Source: an uncultured bacterium
GTDB lineage: Bacteria; Verrucomicrobiota; Kiritimatiellia; RFP12; UBA1067
Reading direction: 5' to 3'
Length of the DNA stretch: 64,000 nt
Assembly (NCBI GenBank): GCA_902799385.1
Contig: CADCAK010000002.1
Span: forward strand, 107,801 to 171,800
This document shows positions 51,591 to 60,084 of the stretch, piece after piece (positions within the stretch are counted from its first letter, which is position 1; each line of letters opens with the position of its first letter). The notes under the pieces are model-generated. The model did no database searches. It was not told the origin of the DNA and saw only the letters and a list, made by a program, of their open reading frames with translations. A program made the position numbers and the translations under genes.

Positions 51591-52310
51591 TTATTGCTTC
51601 ATCGTCAGGTTGCGGAACACGACGTCGAGCTTTCCGCTCGGGTCCTTGGCCTTGAGCTCAGCGGGCGTGCCGTCGAACTTCTTCTCGCCATCGGCGATGA
51701 CTACGACCTTGGAGCACACGGCGTCGACTTCCTCGAGAATGTGCGTCGAGATGATTATCGCCTTGCCCTCCTTGGCCATCGACTTGATCATCTCGCGGAC
51801 GGTGAACTTCTGGTTGGGGTCGAGGCCGTCAGTCGGCTCGTCCATGATAAGCACCTTCGGGTCGTGGATGATTGCAGCGGCGAAGGCCGTGCGCTGGCGG
51901 TAGCCCTTCGAGAGCGTCTCAATCGTCTGTCCTGCGACCTTTTCGAGCTTCGCCTTGACGATAACATCCGCGACGGCCTTCTTCGGGTCGGGGCAGGCGT
52001 CGTGCCTGACCGACGCGACGAACGCGAGGTAGTCGCGCACCGTCATCGCGCGATAGCTCGGCGCCGACTCGGGCAGGTACCCGAGCGCGCGCTTCGCGGC
52101 GATCGGGTCGCCCACGATGTCGTGGCCGTCGATGATGGCCGTTCCGGAAGTCGGCGGGAGAAAGCCCGTGATCATCCTCATTGTCGTGGATTTCCCCGCG
52201 CCGTTGGGTCCGAGGAAGCCAAGCACCTCGCCCGCCTTGACGGAGAAGGAAACGCCCTTCACCGCCAGGAAGTCGCCGAAGCGCTTTTCAAGGTTCTTTA
52301 CTTCAAGCAT
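51591..52310 (-). CDS. ABC transporter ATP-binding protein, GldA-like
   Basis: The 239-residue ATPase has Walker A LGPNGAGKSTTMRM, the signature LSKGYRQRTAFA, Walker B VLIMDEPTDGLDP and the switch histidine in IISTHIL. It closely follows the CcmA/GldA pattern for ABC-2 exporters. The permease-GldG fusion starts 16 bases downstream and DUF4340 follows, so the three genes form one exporter operon. Confidence 0.9.
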   Translation of the reverse strand: MLEVKNLEKRFGDFLAVKGVSFSVKAGEVLGFLGPNGAGKSTTMRMITGFLPPTSGTAIIDGHDIVGDPIAAKRALGYLPESAPSYRAMTVRDYLAFVASVRHDACPDPKKAVADVIVKAKLEKVAGQTIETLSKGYRQRTAFAAAIIHDPKVLIMDEPTDGLDPNQKFTVREMIKSMAKEGKAIIISTHILEEVDAVCSKVVVIADGEKKFDGTPAELKAKDPSGKLDVVFRNLTMKQ

Positions 52311-52347
52311 GGTTTTCTGTGTTCAGGTTGTATCTGAGGGTTTGAAT

Positions 52348-52353
52348 ATTATA
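52348..52353 (-). promoter_or_regulatory. -10 element of ABC exporter operon
   Basis: TTTTTTGGTATAAT on the minus strand: the T-tract of the upstream terminator runs into an extended -10, giving initiation near 52341 and a ~31-base leader. Confidence 0.6.
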
Positions 52354-53227
52354 CCAAAAAACGGCGCGGCAGTTTTGCCGCGCCCAGGGGGTAAATCAAA
52401 ATGCGGAAGCCGCGTCGTCGACCTGCGCCTTGCGCTTCTCGGCGGCGTTCTTCCTCGCCTCCTGGCGGATTTCCTCCGTCTCGTGCAACAAGCACCGTCT
52501 CGTAGTCGCGCGAAGCGTCCGCGAGGCAGGCGGTCACGAAGCGGCCGGAGCCGATGTCGAACGTGTAGATCGGGCGGCACCAGCTCCTCGGCCGGGCCCA
52601 GGTGTTGTAGCGCCTCTCAAGCGCCTCGATGAGGTAGTGCCTGCGCCAATTCGTGCCGGGATCGACCGCCTCCTTCGCGCAGGCGTAGATCTTGACGACC
52701 TTGTGGGTTTTGGGCGTCACGTAGACGTAGTAGTCGTCGAAACCGGCGAGCTTCTTCGCGGGAGTGAACGTCGCGCGGAGCAGAGTCGGCTCTTCGATGT
52801 CGGAAACGAGGTTCGTGCCCTTGAACTCCTCGCCGAACTTAAGCCCGAGGAACCCCTCCTCGACCTTGGCGCACTTGGTCTTCTCGTCGTTCTTCTGCTC
52901 GACGCGCTTCGTGAACGATGCCATTCCCTCCTCGCCGACGGGATAGCTCTGGGCATATTCGCTCGTGGAGCTTTCGAGCATGTTGCCGTCGGCGTCGAGC
53001 GTGGTGCGCGTCTCGCGCCTGCGCTCGGTGACCATGTTGCCGTTCGTCGTCACGGTCGACTCGACGTACGTCCTTGCGACGCTGCCGTTGTCGTTCGTGA
53101 CGATCGACGCCTCGGACGACTTCTGGGAGACGTCCTTCTTTTCGTCGCACGATGCGGCGGCGAAGCCGATTAATGTCATTGCCGCGGCTACCGACGCGAC
53201 TGTCAATGCTGTTCCTGTGTTTTTCAT
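52349..53227 (-). CDS. predicted lipoprotein with C-terminal frameshift
   Basis: The 292-codon frame opens with a signal sequence ending AAASCDEKKD, probably a lipoprotein cysteine. The middle is Thr/Glu-rich, then FGEEFKGTNLVSD and ATFTPAKKLAGFDDYYVYVTPKTHKV form a folded part. After ETVLV (about 52500) the frame turns Arg/Pro/Gly-rich and runs through a terminator to 52349. In the +1 frame the same bases read LLHETEEIRQEARKNAAEK and end at a TGA (52396-52398) just before the terminator. A one-base frameshift or sequence error is likely. The product family is unknown. Confidence 0.7.
   Translation of the reverse strand: MKNTGTALTVASVAAAMTLIGFAAASCDEKKDVSQKSSEASIVTNDNGSVARTYVESTVTTNGNMVTERRRETRTTLDADGNMLESSTSEYAQSYPVGEEGMASFTKRVEQKNDEKTKCAKVEEGFLGLKFGEEFKGTNLVSDIEEPTLLRATFTPAKKLAGFDDYYVYVTPKTHKVVKIYACAKEAVDPGTNWRRHYLIEALERRYNTWARPRSWCRPIYTFDIGSGRFVTACLADASRDYETVLVARDGGNPPGGEEERRREAQGAGRRRGFRILIYPLGAAKLPRRFLV
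52355..52384 (-). terminator. rho-independent terminator
   Basis: GGCGCGGCA (52363-52371) pairs with TGCCGCGCC (52376-52384). On the minus strand GTTTTTT follows. It lies 12 bases past the +1-frame TGA (52396) of the upstream lipoprotein gene and directly before the ABC operon promoter. Confidence 0.85.
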
Positions 53228-53269
53228 GGTGTCGTTCCTTTCTTCGGGTATTTCCCGATTGACGGCACC

Positions 53270-53302
53270 ATTATATGAAACGAATGTTAACGGTTTGTTA
53301 AC
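53270..53302 (-). promoter_or_regulatory. lipoprotein gene promoter with GTTAAC pair
   Basis: TATAAT (53275-53270, minus strand) lies 43 bases before the ATG at 53227. Two GTTAAC sites separated by five bases occupy 53286-53302, over the expected -35, and may be an operator. Confidence 0.4.
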
Positions 53303-53309
53303 GAAACGC

Positions 53310-53383
53310 TGGTTGTCCCATCTGGAGTCGAACCAGAACTCTGGGTATCAAAAACCCGTGTGCAGCCGCTACACCATGGGACA
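53310..53383 (-). tRNA. tRNA-Gln (UUG)
   Basis: The 74-base gene includes encoded CCA. Acceptor TGTCCCA/TGGGACA, T-arm CTGGTTCGACTCCAG and anticodon arm CGGGT-TTTTGAT-ACCCA (one G-A-like end mismatch) give anticodon TTG. A TATAAT lies upstream at 53404-53399. Confidence 0.93.
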
Positions 53384-53398
53384 TGCGGAATTGCGGAT

Positions 53399-53404
53399 AT
53401 TATA
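53399..53404 (-). promoter_or_regulatory. -10 element of tRNA-Gln
   Basis: TGGTATAAT on the minus strand ends 15 bases before the tRNA 5' end, placing initiation near 53392. It is the same extended -10 form as at tRNA-Pro. Confidence 0.6.
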
Positions 53405-53432
53405 CCATAATTCCCTCTGGATGGACTTGCCC

Positions 53433-56400
53433 TCACGCCAGATCCGCAGGGTCGATCATGATCTCGTTGCCGATGCGCTGGGAGGTCTCGCCGGAGAGGT
53501 GGCCGGTCGTGCTGAGGACGCCCTCCATCAGTTCGTCGAGGATCTCGGTAATCGCGGCGCGTCTGTTCTCGTCTTCGGGTAGGCTGTCAAGGATCGAGGC
53601 CATATTGTCCAAGAGCTGCCGCACCCCTCCCCCGCTGTCCTTCAAGCCGATCACGAGGACGGACGCCAGATAGTCCTCCTTGATGTCCTTCAGTTTCTTC
53701 TCGGCGACCTTGACGACCGCCCTCGTGGCTTCTATCAGGTTCTCCTTGCGGATGCCCGGAGCCTCCTTAGGCGTCCCATAGGACCTTATGAGCGAAGCGC
53801 CATGCATGATCGATTCGACCACGTCGCCGAACTGGTAGTACCGCGACTTCATGCCCTCGGACTTTGCGGCTTCCTTGTTCTTGCCGAAATTGATGACGTG
53901 CGCCGTGGAGCAGAAGATGCCGAACGTCTCGCACTTGAGGAAGAGGCGTCGTTTGGGACCGCTTCCGCCCGCGTCCTTGAGATGGTCCGTATCCGGAATC
54001 GTGAAGTAATGGAAGGTGCGCATGCCGTTGAAGAGCCCGCCCATGCCCGTCGGCACGTCGAGTCCTCGCGGCATGTTGAGGTGGCCGTCCACCGTGAGGC
54101 TCTGGAACGGCCGCGCGTGGGTGGAGGTGCGGATGTAGATGTTCTCGGCCTTGTCGAGCCAGCGGGCGATGTTGCCGTCGGGATCGGAGATCGAGAACGA
54201 GCCGCGGTACATGAACTCGCCTTTCTTGAGTCCCGCCACGTGGATGGCCTGCGTCAAGGCGACGACGTTCGCGAGCGTCGGCTTGAAAAGCTCCGTATTG
54301 CCGCTCAGGAGCGCGCGCAGGATGTCGTTGCCGCGGCGGATGCGGGCCTCCATCGAGGCGCGAAGTTCGCCGACGCTGCGCGGGCGCGAGAGGGAGGAAC
54401 GAGTGGTCGCCATGTCTGCGTAGTGGATCTTGGGGAGCTTGACGACACGCCCGTCCACGCGAATGTCGAGCTGCTCGGGCAGGTCTTCGGCCTTGATCGG
54501 CGGGTTCGGGTTGGGGACATTGGCGTAGGCGACGGGGGTGTAGTCCTTGGCGACCTTGAGCGGATCGCCGCCGGCCGCGCGCGCCATGAACTCGTCGGGA
54601 TGGGTAAGCTTCTGCACGTTGTTCTCGGAGAACACGGCAAAGAACTTCTCGGTGGCATTCTGCGGCACGACGAGCCGCGAGTTGCCCCAGTTGTCGTATT
54701 CGTATTTGACGCCGGCATCCTGGGCGAGCTTCTCTAAAAGCCTGACGGTGGAACCGTCGAGCGGCTTGTCGCAGTGATAGACGATATCGTTGCCCACCAC
54801 CTCGGCGCACCATGGAATGCGCGTCTCGGGCTTGACTTCGAGGTGCTGAAGGGCGACCTCCCCCTTCTTGCTCACCCAGGTTGTGGGCGAGGTGAGCATT
54901 TCAAGGTGCGATATCGTGTCGACGGCCCTCGCCTGAACGGAGAAGCCGCGATTGGCGAGGTCGTCGTAAAGCCGAAGCTGCGCATCGCCGATCTTGAGCA
55001 GGCGGTTGAGCTGCTGATTGAACTCCGCCTCCTTCTTGTCGATCTCCGCGTTGATCTTGACGCGCAGGGTCTTCTCCGCATCGGAGATGCCCTTCTCGTT
55101 TGGGTCGAACGCGGCACGGTAGTCCTTGAAAAGCTTGTCGAACGCGCCCGACTTCGCGACCTCGCGCAGTTCGATGAGCCCTGAGAGCTTGGCGAAGCGC
55201 GTATCGTCGTCGAAGACGGAGAAGTTGTTGAAGCGCGGCTTGGTGCTTGAGCCGTAGGTATCCTTGAACGAGAAGTCATCGGAGATGTCGAGGTACTTGC
55301 CGTTGCCTTCGAGCGAGTGGCCGGGGTCGATGGCGAAGAACTTGCCGTTGACGAAGCCCTTGTTCTGCCCGCGCTTGCCGACGCCGTCGCGATCGGCCGT
55401 CAGGAGGAAGAACGCCTTGTACTTGCCGAGACTTTCGGGCTTCTGGCCTGGATAGGCACCGGGCGGCAGGACGACGCGCCCGTCCTTGAGGAAACCCGCT
55501 TCCATATCCTTGTAGCCCTTGGCGAACTTCGCCTCGAGCATGAGTTTCGGATGCCCGTCGGAATACTGTCCGCGCGAAATCGTCAGTTCCTGCGCCGGAA
55601 TGCCGGCGAGTCGCGTCAGGTCGTTTGCGAGAGCCTCGGTGACGGCGCCGGCGGAAATGGAGTTCGCGCTCGCGGCGGTCTGCAGGCGGTAGATCTGCCC
55701 GAGGATCGGCTTGCGCGTGGCGAGGATGCGCTCGGGGCGCATGAACTTGCCTTCGTGGGCCGTCGCGCCGACCTTCGAGCGATCCTTCTCGTTGTAGTCG
55801 AGCTTCTGGATGTGGCGCTCGGAAAAGTGCTCGAACACGGGCGACATGTAGTAGAAGTCGTCATCCGGCCCGATGTTGAGAATCGCGTCGCGGATTTCCG
55901 CGAAAAGCTCCAGTTTCATCTCCTTGATGATTCCGGCGTTCTTCGGATCGTCGAAGTTCTTGGTCAGCTGGGGGATGTAGTTCGAGTACTTCGAGTCGAT
56001 GACGTAGGCGAGATCCTTGAACGGATGGTATTTGATGTGCTCCGGCTGCCCGAGCGCGAGAACCGCATGGAGCAGGGCGAACTCGGCGACAGCCGCCATC
56101 GCGGCGGGGTGGGCGCGTCCGGCGAGCATGATCTGCTCGCGCAGATCCTTTCCCGCGCAGGACTTCGCAAGCTCGGGATTCCGGTCCTTCAGGGACTCGA
56201 GGATGTTGCGGTTTTCCGGCGTGTCGAGTTGCGCCATGAAGCCGCGCGTGTCGTCCCTGGACCAGTCGTTGCGGAAGATGAACCCCGGCTCCACGCCGTT
56301 TGTCTTGAGCTTTTCGAGAAGGACGGGGTTCGTTTCGGATCTGTTTACGCGCATGCCCACGCCGATGACGCCGCGCTTGATCTGATCCTCGATCGAGGTG

Positions 56401-57023
56401 GAGCCTTTCGTGAACACGTTTTTGAGATTGCGCAGGCCCGTCGGCTCCCGCGATTCGGCGGCGGCCTGTTCGGCATGGGCTTTGCCGATGTCGGTGGTGC
56501 CGATCCGCTGCACGTCTTCGAGGACGCCGTAGATGGCCTGCTCGATGCGCTTCGCGGCGGCGCGCGAGACGTCATGGGGCGTCTGGAGCGTCTTGAGGTC
56601 GAGACCGTTCGTCAGGTTTTTGCTGATGGCATCGCGGACAAGATGCGCTTCCTCGTCCGAAAGCTGCATCATCTTGGGATTGACGTCGAGCTGGCGGTTG
56701 AGTTCACCGACGAAGCGGTTTTCGCGAAGCTGCGGGATCCTGGAGAGAACCGCCTTCACGTCGCAGGCGCGGAGGGATTTCCGCAACTGGTCGCGCGAAC
56801 CGAGGACGGTATCGAAGGCGTGGGTGCCGAGCGCACCGTATTCATTCTCCAGTGCAGTCCGAAAAGCGTCCATCACGGCCTTGTTGGCGGTCTTCCCTGC
56901 GGAGAACAAGTAGTTCCCCAGCTTGGCGGTCATGTTCTCGCCCGTGCCCCGGATCGCGATGTCGCGCATCCGGAACGATGTCGAGGCGGCTACTGTCTTG
57001 AACGAATCTACTGTCAATGGCAT
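53433..57023 (-). CDS. giant putative type III effector
   Basis: This 1,196-residue protein is unlike its housekeeping neighbours. The ATG at 57023 follows GAAAGGAG. There is no signal peptide or membrane span; the N-terminal ~30 residues are Ser/Thr-rich, as in type III secreted proteins. Residues ~455-600 resemble an atypical kinase: AGAVTEALANDL, then ADRDGVGKRGQNK (543-555) like the D-R...N catalytic loop of PI3K/HipA-type kinases, and AIDPGHS (564-570) like their metal-binding IDxG motif. The C-terminal half is unrecognised. A CesT-type chaperone gene ends 58 bases upstream, the usual chaperone-effector order. Function and secretion are inferred. Confidence 0.6.
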   Translation of the reverse strand: MPLTVDSFKTVAASTSFRMRDIAIRGTGENMTAKLGNYLFSAGKTANKAVMDAFRTALENEYGALGTHAFDTVLGSRDQLRKSLRACDVKAVLSRIPQLRENRFVGELNRQLDVNPKMMQLSDEEAHLVRDAISKNLTNGLDLKTLQTPHDVSRAAAKRIEQAIYGVLEDVQRIGTTDIGKAHAEQAAAESREPTGLRNLKNVFTKGSTSIEDQIKRGVIGVGMRVNRSETNPVLLEKLKTNGVEPGFIFRNDWSRDDTRGFMAQLDTPENRNILESLKDRNPELAKSCAGKDLREQIMLAGRAHPAAMAAVAEFALLHAVLALGQPEHIKYHPFKDLAYVIDSKYSNYIPQLTKNFDDPKNAGIIKEMKLELFAEIRDAILNIGPDDDFYYMSPVFEHFSERHIQKLDYNEKDRSKVGATAHEGKFMRPERILATRKPILGQIYRLQTAASANSISAGAVTEALANDLTRLAGIPAQELTISRGQYSDGHPKLMLEAKFAKGYKDMEAGFLKDGRVVLPPGAYPGQKPESLGKYKAFFLLTADRDGVGKRGQNKGFVNGKFFAIDPGHSLEGNGKYLDISDDFSFKDTYGSSTKPRFNNFSVFDDDTRFAKLSGLIELREVAKSGAFDKLFKDYRAAFDPNEKGISDAEKTLRVKINAEIDKKEAEFNQQLNRLLKIGDAQLRLYDDLANRGFSVQARAVDTISHLEMLTSPTTWVSKKGEVALQHLEVKPETRIPWCAEVVGNDIVYHCDKPLDGSTVRLLEKLAQDAGVKYEYDNWGNSRLVVPQNATEKFFAVFSENNVQKLTHPDEFMARAAGGDPLKVAKDYTPVAYANVPNPNPPIKAEDLPEQLDIRVDGRVVKLPKIHYADMATTRSSLSRPRSVGELRASMEARIRRGNDILRALLSGNTELFKPTLANVVALTQAIHVAGLKKGEFMYRGSFSISDPDGNIARWLDKAENIYIRTSTHARPFQSLTVDGHLNMPRGLDVPTGMGGLFNGMRTFHYFTIPDTDHLKDAGGSGPKRRLFLKCETFGIFCSTAHVINFGKNKEAAKSEGMKSRYYQFGDVVESIMHGASLIRSYGTPKEAPGIRKENLIEATRAVVKVAEKKLKDIKEDYLASVLVIGLKDSGGGVRQLLDNMASILDSLPEDENRRAAITEILDELMEGVLSTTGHLSGETSQRIGNEIMIDPADLA

Positions 57024-57081
57024 CTTGTACTGCGCTCCTTTCGCGATGACTACACGAAACCCGCCGGAAGGTTACAGCTTC

Positions 57082-57564
57082 TCATGCATGAAATATTGTC
57101 TGCCCGCGGGGAGGGGCGTCTCGGCCGCCATCCGCAAGGCCGCCTACGGACCGCATGTCGGCCCTGATGCGCTCGGCCCAGATGTCGCAGAGCTGGAGTA
57201 TCTTCTCGATGGTCGCTATGAATTCGTCGACGTCCTTCGCGGCGGCCTCGAGGTCGAAGAGGTAGTTGTAGACCACCGTCTCCGTCTCGGGTTCGAGCGC
57301 AAAGTGCCCGCCGGCCGTGTCCTTGCCGAAGAGCCCTCCCGCGAGAAGGTCGCGGTACACCTCCTTCGGCGCGTCCTTCGGAAGGTCCGCGACCTCTACA
57401 AAGCAAAGCACCCTGCCCGTCGCCTCTACAAGCTGCAGGTTGACGTTGTATGTGTCGTCGACGCGCAAGCTGACAAGGCCGTCTTCGCCCGGCTTGAACG
57501 CCGCTATTCCGGTTTCTTCGCTGACCTTCGCCAAAAACGCCTTGTAGTCCTCGATGCCTTTCAC
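57082..57564 (-). CDS. CesT-family type III secretion chaperone
   Basis: The GTG at 57564 is chosen because AGGAGGG lies seven bases upstream, giving 160 residues. The pattern fits the Tir chaperone (CesT) family: an N-terminal helix (YKAFLAKVSEETG), DGLVSLRVDDTYNVNLQL, VLCFVEVADLPKD, LLAGGLFG, HFALEPETETVVYNYLFDL and a long acidic C-terminal helix (DEFIATIEKILQLCDIWAERI). CesT chaperones are small, acidic dimers that keep one effector secretion-ready. The next gene is the 1,196-residue protein. No secretion apparatus genes are in this window. Confidence 0.75.
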   Translation of the reverse strand: MKGIEDYKAFLAKVSEETGIAAFKPGEDGLVSLRVDDTYNVNLQLVEATGRVLCFVEVADLPKDAPKEVYRDLLAGGLFGKDTAGGHFALEPETETVVYNYLFDLEAAAKDVDEFIATIEKILQLCDIWAERIRADMRSVGGLADGGRDAPPRGQTIFHA

Positions 57565-57605
57565 GATACGTCCCTCCTGTAGAACATTTCGTACTGTAGA
57601 AACCG

Positions 57606-58547
57606 CTACCGCGACTGAACGGCCGTCGCTGCAACGGTGCTCACGATGTCGTCCACGGAGCATCCGCGAGAGAGGTCGTTGCAGGGCTTTGCGAGCCCCT
57701 GCAGGACGGCAAAGCACGACGCCTTGCCGATCCTCTGCGTGATCTTGTAGCCGATGTTTCCCGCCTGGAGGTCAGGAAATACAAAGACGTTCGCGCGACC
57801 CGCGACTGGGCTCCCCTTCGCCTTGGACGCACCGACTTCGGGGACGATTGCCGCATCAAACTGCATCTCGCCGTCAAGCGCGAGATCTGGCGCGAGCGAA
57901 TGGGCGATTTCCGTCGCCTCGCGCACCTTGTCGACGAGCGCATGGCTGGCGCTCCCCTTCGTCGAGAAGGAAAGTAGCGCTACGCGCGGCTCGGCGATGC
58001 CGCAGAGAGTCCGCGCAGTTTCTGCTGACGCGATTGCAATGTGGGCAAGTTCCTCAGCCGTCGGACAGGGATTTACGACGCAGTCGGCGTAGACGAGAAG
58101 CCCGTCCTCGCCGAGAGAGCGGTCGGGGCACTCCATCAGGAAGCTTGACGAAACAAGCTTCATGCCAGGAGCTGTCTTGATTATCTGCAGCGCAGGACGC
58201 AGCATGTCGCCAGTAGAATGAACGGCTCCGGAAACAAGCCCGTCGGCATCGCCCACCTTCACCATCATCATGCCATAGTACATCGGGTCGGCCGCGAGCT
58301 TCGCGGCCGCTTCCTCGGTAAGCCCCTTCGCCTTGCGAAGTTCGTAGAGCGCCGCGGCGTAAGCGTCGAACTTCGCCTTGTTTGAAGGAGCTTCGATCTG
58401 CTCTTTCGTAAGCAAGATCGGTTCAGCAATCCCCTCGTCCTTGATAATCTTCGCCGCCGCGACAGTGCGCGGCTCGTCGCCTTCGGGGAGGACAATACGC
58501 TTGACGCTCTTCCGCGCCTTTTCTTTGATTCTTTCAATCAGGTTCAT
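57606..58547 (-). CDS. pta: phosphate acyltransferase (Pta/Ptb)
   Basis: The 313-residue enzyme swaps CoA and phosphate on acetyl or butyryl groups. KRIVLPEGDEPRTVAAAKII, DPMYYGMMMVKVGDADGLVSGAVHSTGD and VFPDLQAGNIGYKITQRIG are conserved in this family. Pairing with a butyrate kinase gene two places upstream suggests butyryl phosphate, although the sequence looks more acetyl-type. The chaperone gene starts 41 bases after its stop with no visible promoter between. Confidence 0.9.
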   Translation of the reverse strand: MNLIERIKEKARKSVKRIVLPEGDEPRTVAAAKIIKDEGIAEPILLTKEQIEAPSNKAKFDAYAAALYELRKAKGLTEEAAAKLAADPMYYGMMMVKVGDADGLVSGAVHSTGDMLRPALQIIKTAPGMKLVSSSFLMECPDRSLGEDGLLVYADCVVNPCPTAEELAHIAIASAETARTLCGIAEPRVALLSFSTKGSASHALVDKVREATEIAHSLAPDLALDGEMQFDAAIVPEVGASKAKGSPVAGRANVFVFPDLQAGNIGYKITQRIGKASCFAVLQGLAKPCNDLSRGCSVDDIVSTVAATAVQSR

Positions 58548-58560
58548 GGGGATTCTCCTT

Positions 58561-58932
58561 TTACAATCTTGCACGATTTACGAAATACACGGCACCGACC
58601 ATGCAGAAAAAGGCCCAGAGGTAGTCCCAGCGCCATTTCTCGCCCATGAAGAGCAGCATGAACGGAACGAACACGCAGACGGTTATCACTTCCTGTATGA
58701 TCTTGAGCTGCGCCACGTTGAGCCCGCTCGCCGCGCCAAGCCTGTTGGCAGGCACCGCGATGACGTACTCTATTAGGGCGATAAGCCAGCTTACTAGGAT
58801 TATAGCGTAGACCGGCCAGCTCGACTCTCCCGGCTTCTGCAGCCGCAAGTGCCAATACCACGCAAGAGTCATGAAGAGGTTGCTGCAGACGAGCATCCCA
58901 ACAGCCGTTGCCACGCCTATCTTTGATGTCAT
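58561..58932 (-). CDS. DMT/DUF486 membrane protein
   Basis: From ATG 58932 this is 123 residues with four membrane spans. LMTLAWYWHL-like and SWLIALIEYVIAVPANRLG segments, then LKIIQEVITVCVFVPFMLLFMGEKW, match DUF486 in the drug/metabolite transporter clan. It lies between buk and pta and overlaps neither. Its role is unknown. Confidence 0.8.
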   Translation of the reverse strand: MTSKIGVATAVGMLVCSNLFMTLAWYWHLRLQKPGESSWPVYAIILVSWLIALIEYVIAVPANRLGAASGLNVAQLKIIQEVITVCVFVPFMLLFMGEKWRWDYLWAFFCMVGAVYFVNRARL

Positions 58933-58945
58933 CTTCGTCTCGCCC

Positions 58946-60061
58946 TTAGAGCCCGATGTCGCCAAAGCCGGGCCAGACATTGTGGCCGGAATAGGTCTGC
59001 GGCTTTAGTTCTCCGCGAAGGACCTTGAGCGCAGGGAGCGCGAGCGCCTCCTGCTCCATCTCGCCGGGATAGACCTTGATAGGCGCGATGAAGCCGCAGC
59101 GCGTCTTGATGCCGTCGACGATGTCCTGGAACCGGACAAGCCCGCCAGTGAGCAGAATCGCGTCGACCTTGCCGCACAGAACAGCCGACATCTCGCCGAT
59201 CATCTTGCAGATCTGGTAGATCATCGTGTTCCAGACGAGCGTCGCCTTCCTATCGCCCTTGTCGACGAGCGCGTGTATCGTGTCGGAATTGGAAGTGCCG
59301 AAGAGATCGACGAAACCGCCGGCGCGCGAGCACCTGAGCCGGACATCGGCGACGGAGTGCGATTCGATGTAGTCGAGGAGCTGCAGAACCGGAACCGAGC
59401 CGATGCGCGTCGGCGTGAACGCGCCCTCGCCGTCGGCGCCCATGTTGCCGTCGACCATCTTGCCGCGCTCGTGCGCCGACACCGTGATGCCGCCGTCTAT
59501 GTGCGCGACGATGAAGTTGCATTCCTCGTACTTGCGTCCCATTTTCGCGGCGTGGAACTCGGCGACGGCCTTCTGGTTGAGGACGTGCGAGTGCGAGACG
59601 CGGTAGACGCCCTTGATGCCGGTGAGCCGCGCCAAGTCGCAGTATTCGTCTACGTTCGTGGGGTTGAGGGTGAACGCCGGCTTCTCGTATTCCTGGGCAA
59701 ACGCCCAGGCAAGCATGACGCCGAGCTTCGCGGGATGCTCGGAGCCGCCGACAGCCGCGACAGTGTCGTCGTAGAGCTTCCGGTCGATCACCGTTATGCC
59801 GCCGGGCTGCGTGCAGGCGCTACCGCCGCGCCCGACGAAGGCATCAATCGACCGCGGGCTGACGCCCTCCGCCGAGAGCATGTCGAGGATCACGCCCTTG
59901 CGGAACGGCACCTGGTCGTTCACGTGCGGAAACGCGAGAAGCACCGACGAATCGTGGAAAAGGCTCTTCTCGAAAAGGCAGGCCTCGTTTTCGAAAAGGC
60001 TAACCTTGGTCGAGGTCGAGCCGGGATTTATGACGAGTAGTTTATATTTGCGATTTTGCAT
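58946..60061 (-). CDS. buk: butyrate kinase
   Basis: The 371-residue acetokinase-family enzyme transfers phosphate between acyl phosphate and ADP, making ATP in butyrate fermentation. LVINPGSTSTKVSLFEN is the N-terminal nucleotide motif; VGRGGSACTQPGGITVID, HIDGGITVSAHERGKMVD and AILLTGGLVRF follow, all Buk-specific. The length fits Buk (about 355-375) rather than AckA (about 400). It heads a unit with DUF486 and pta. Confidence 0.93.
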   Translation of the reverse strand: MQNRKYKLLVINPGSTSTKVSLFENEACLFEKSLFHDSSVLLAFPHVNDQVPFRKGVILDMLSAEGVSPRSIDAFVGRGGSACTQPGGITVIDRKLYDDTVAAVGGSEHPAKLGVMLAWAFAQEYEKPAFTLNPTNVDEYCDLARLTGIKGVYRVSHSHVLNQKAVAEFHAAKMGRKYEECNFIVAHIDGGITVSAHERGKMVDGNMGADGEGAFTPTRIGSVPVLQLLDYIESHSVADVRLRCSRAGGFVDLFGTSNSDTIHALVDKGDRKATLVWNTMIYQICKMIGEMSAVLCGKVDAILLTGGLVRFQDIVDGIKTRCGFIAPIKVYPGEMEQEALALPALKVLRGELKPQTYSGHNVWPGFGDIGL

Positions 60062-60084
60062 TATTGATCTGTCCTAGAAATTGT

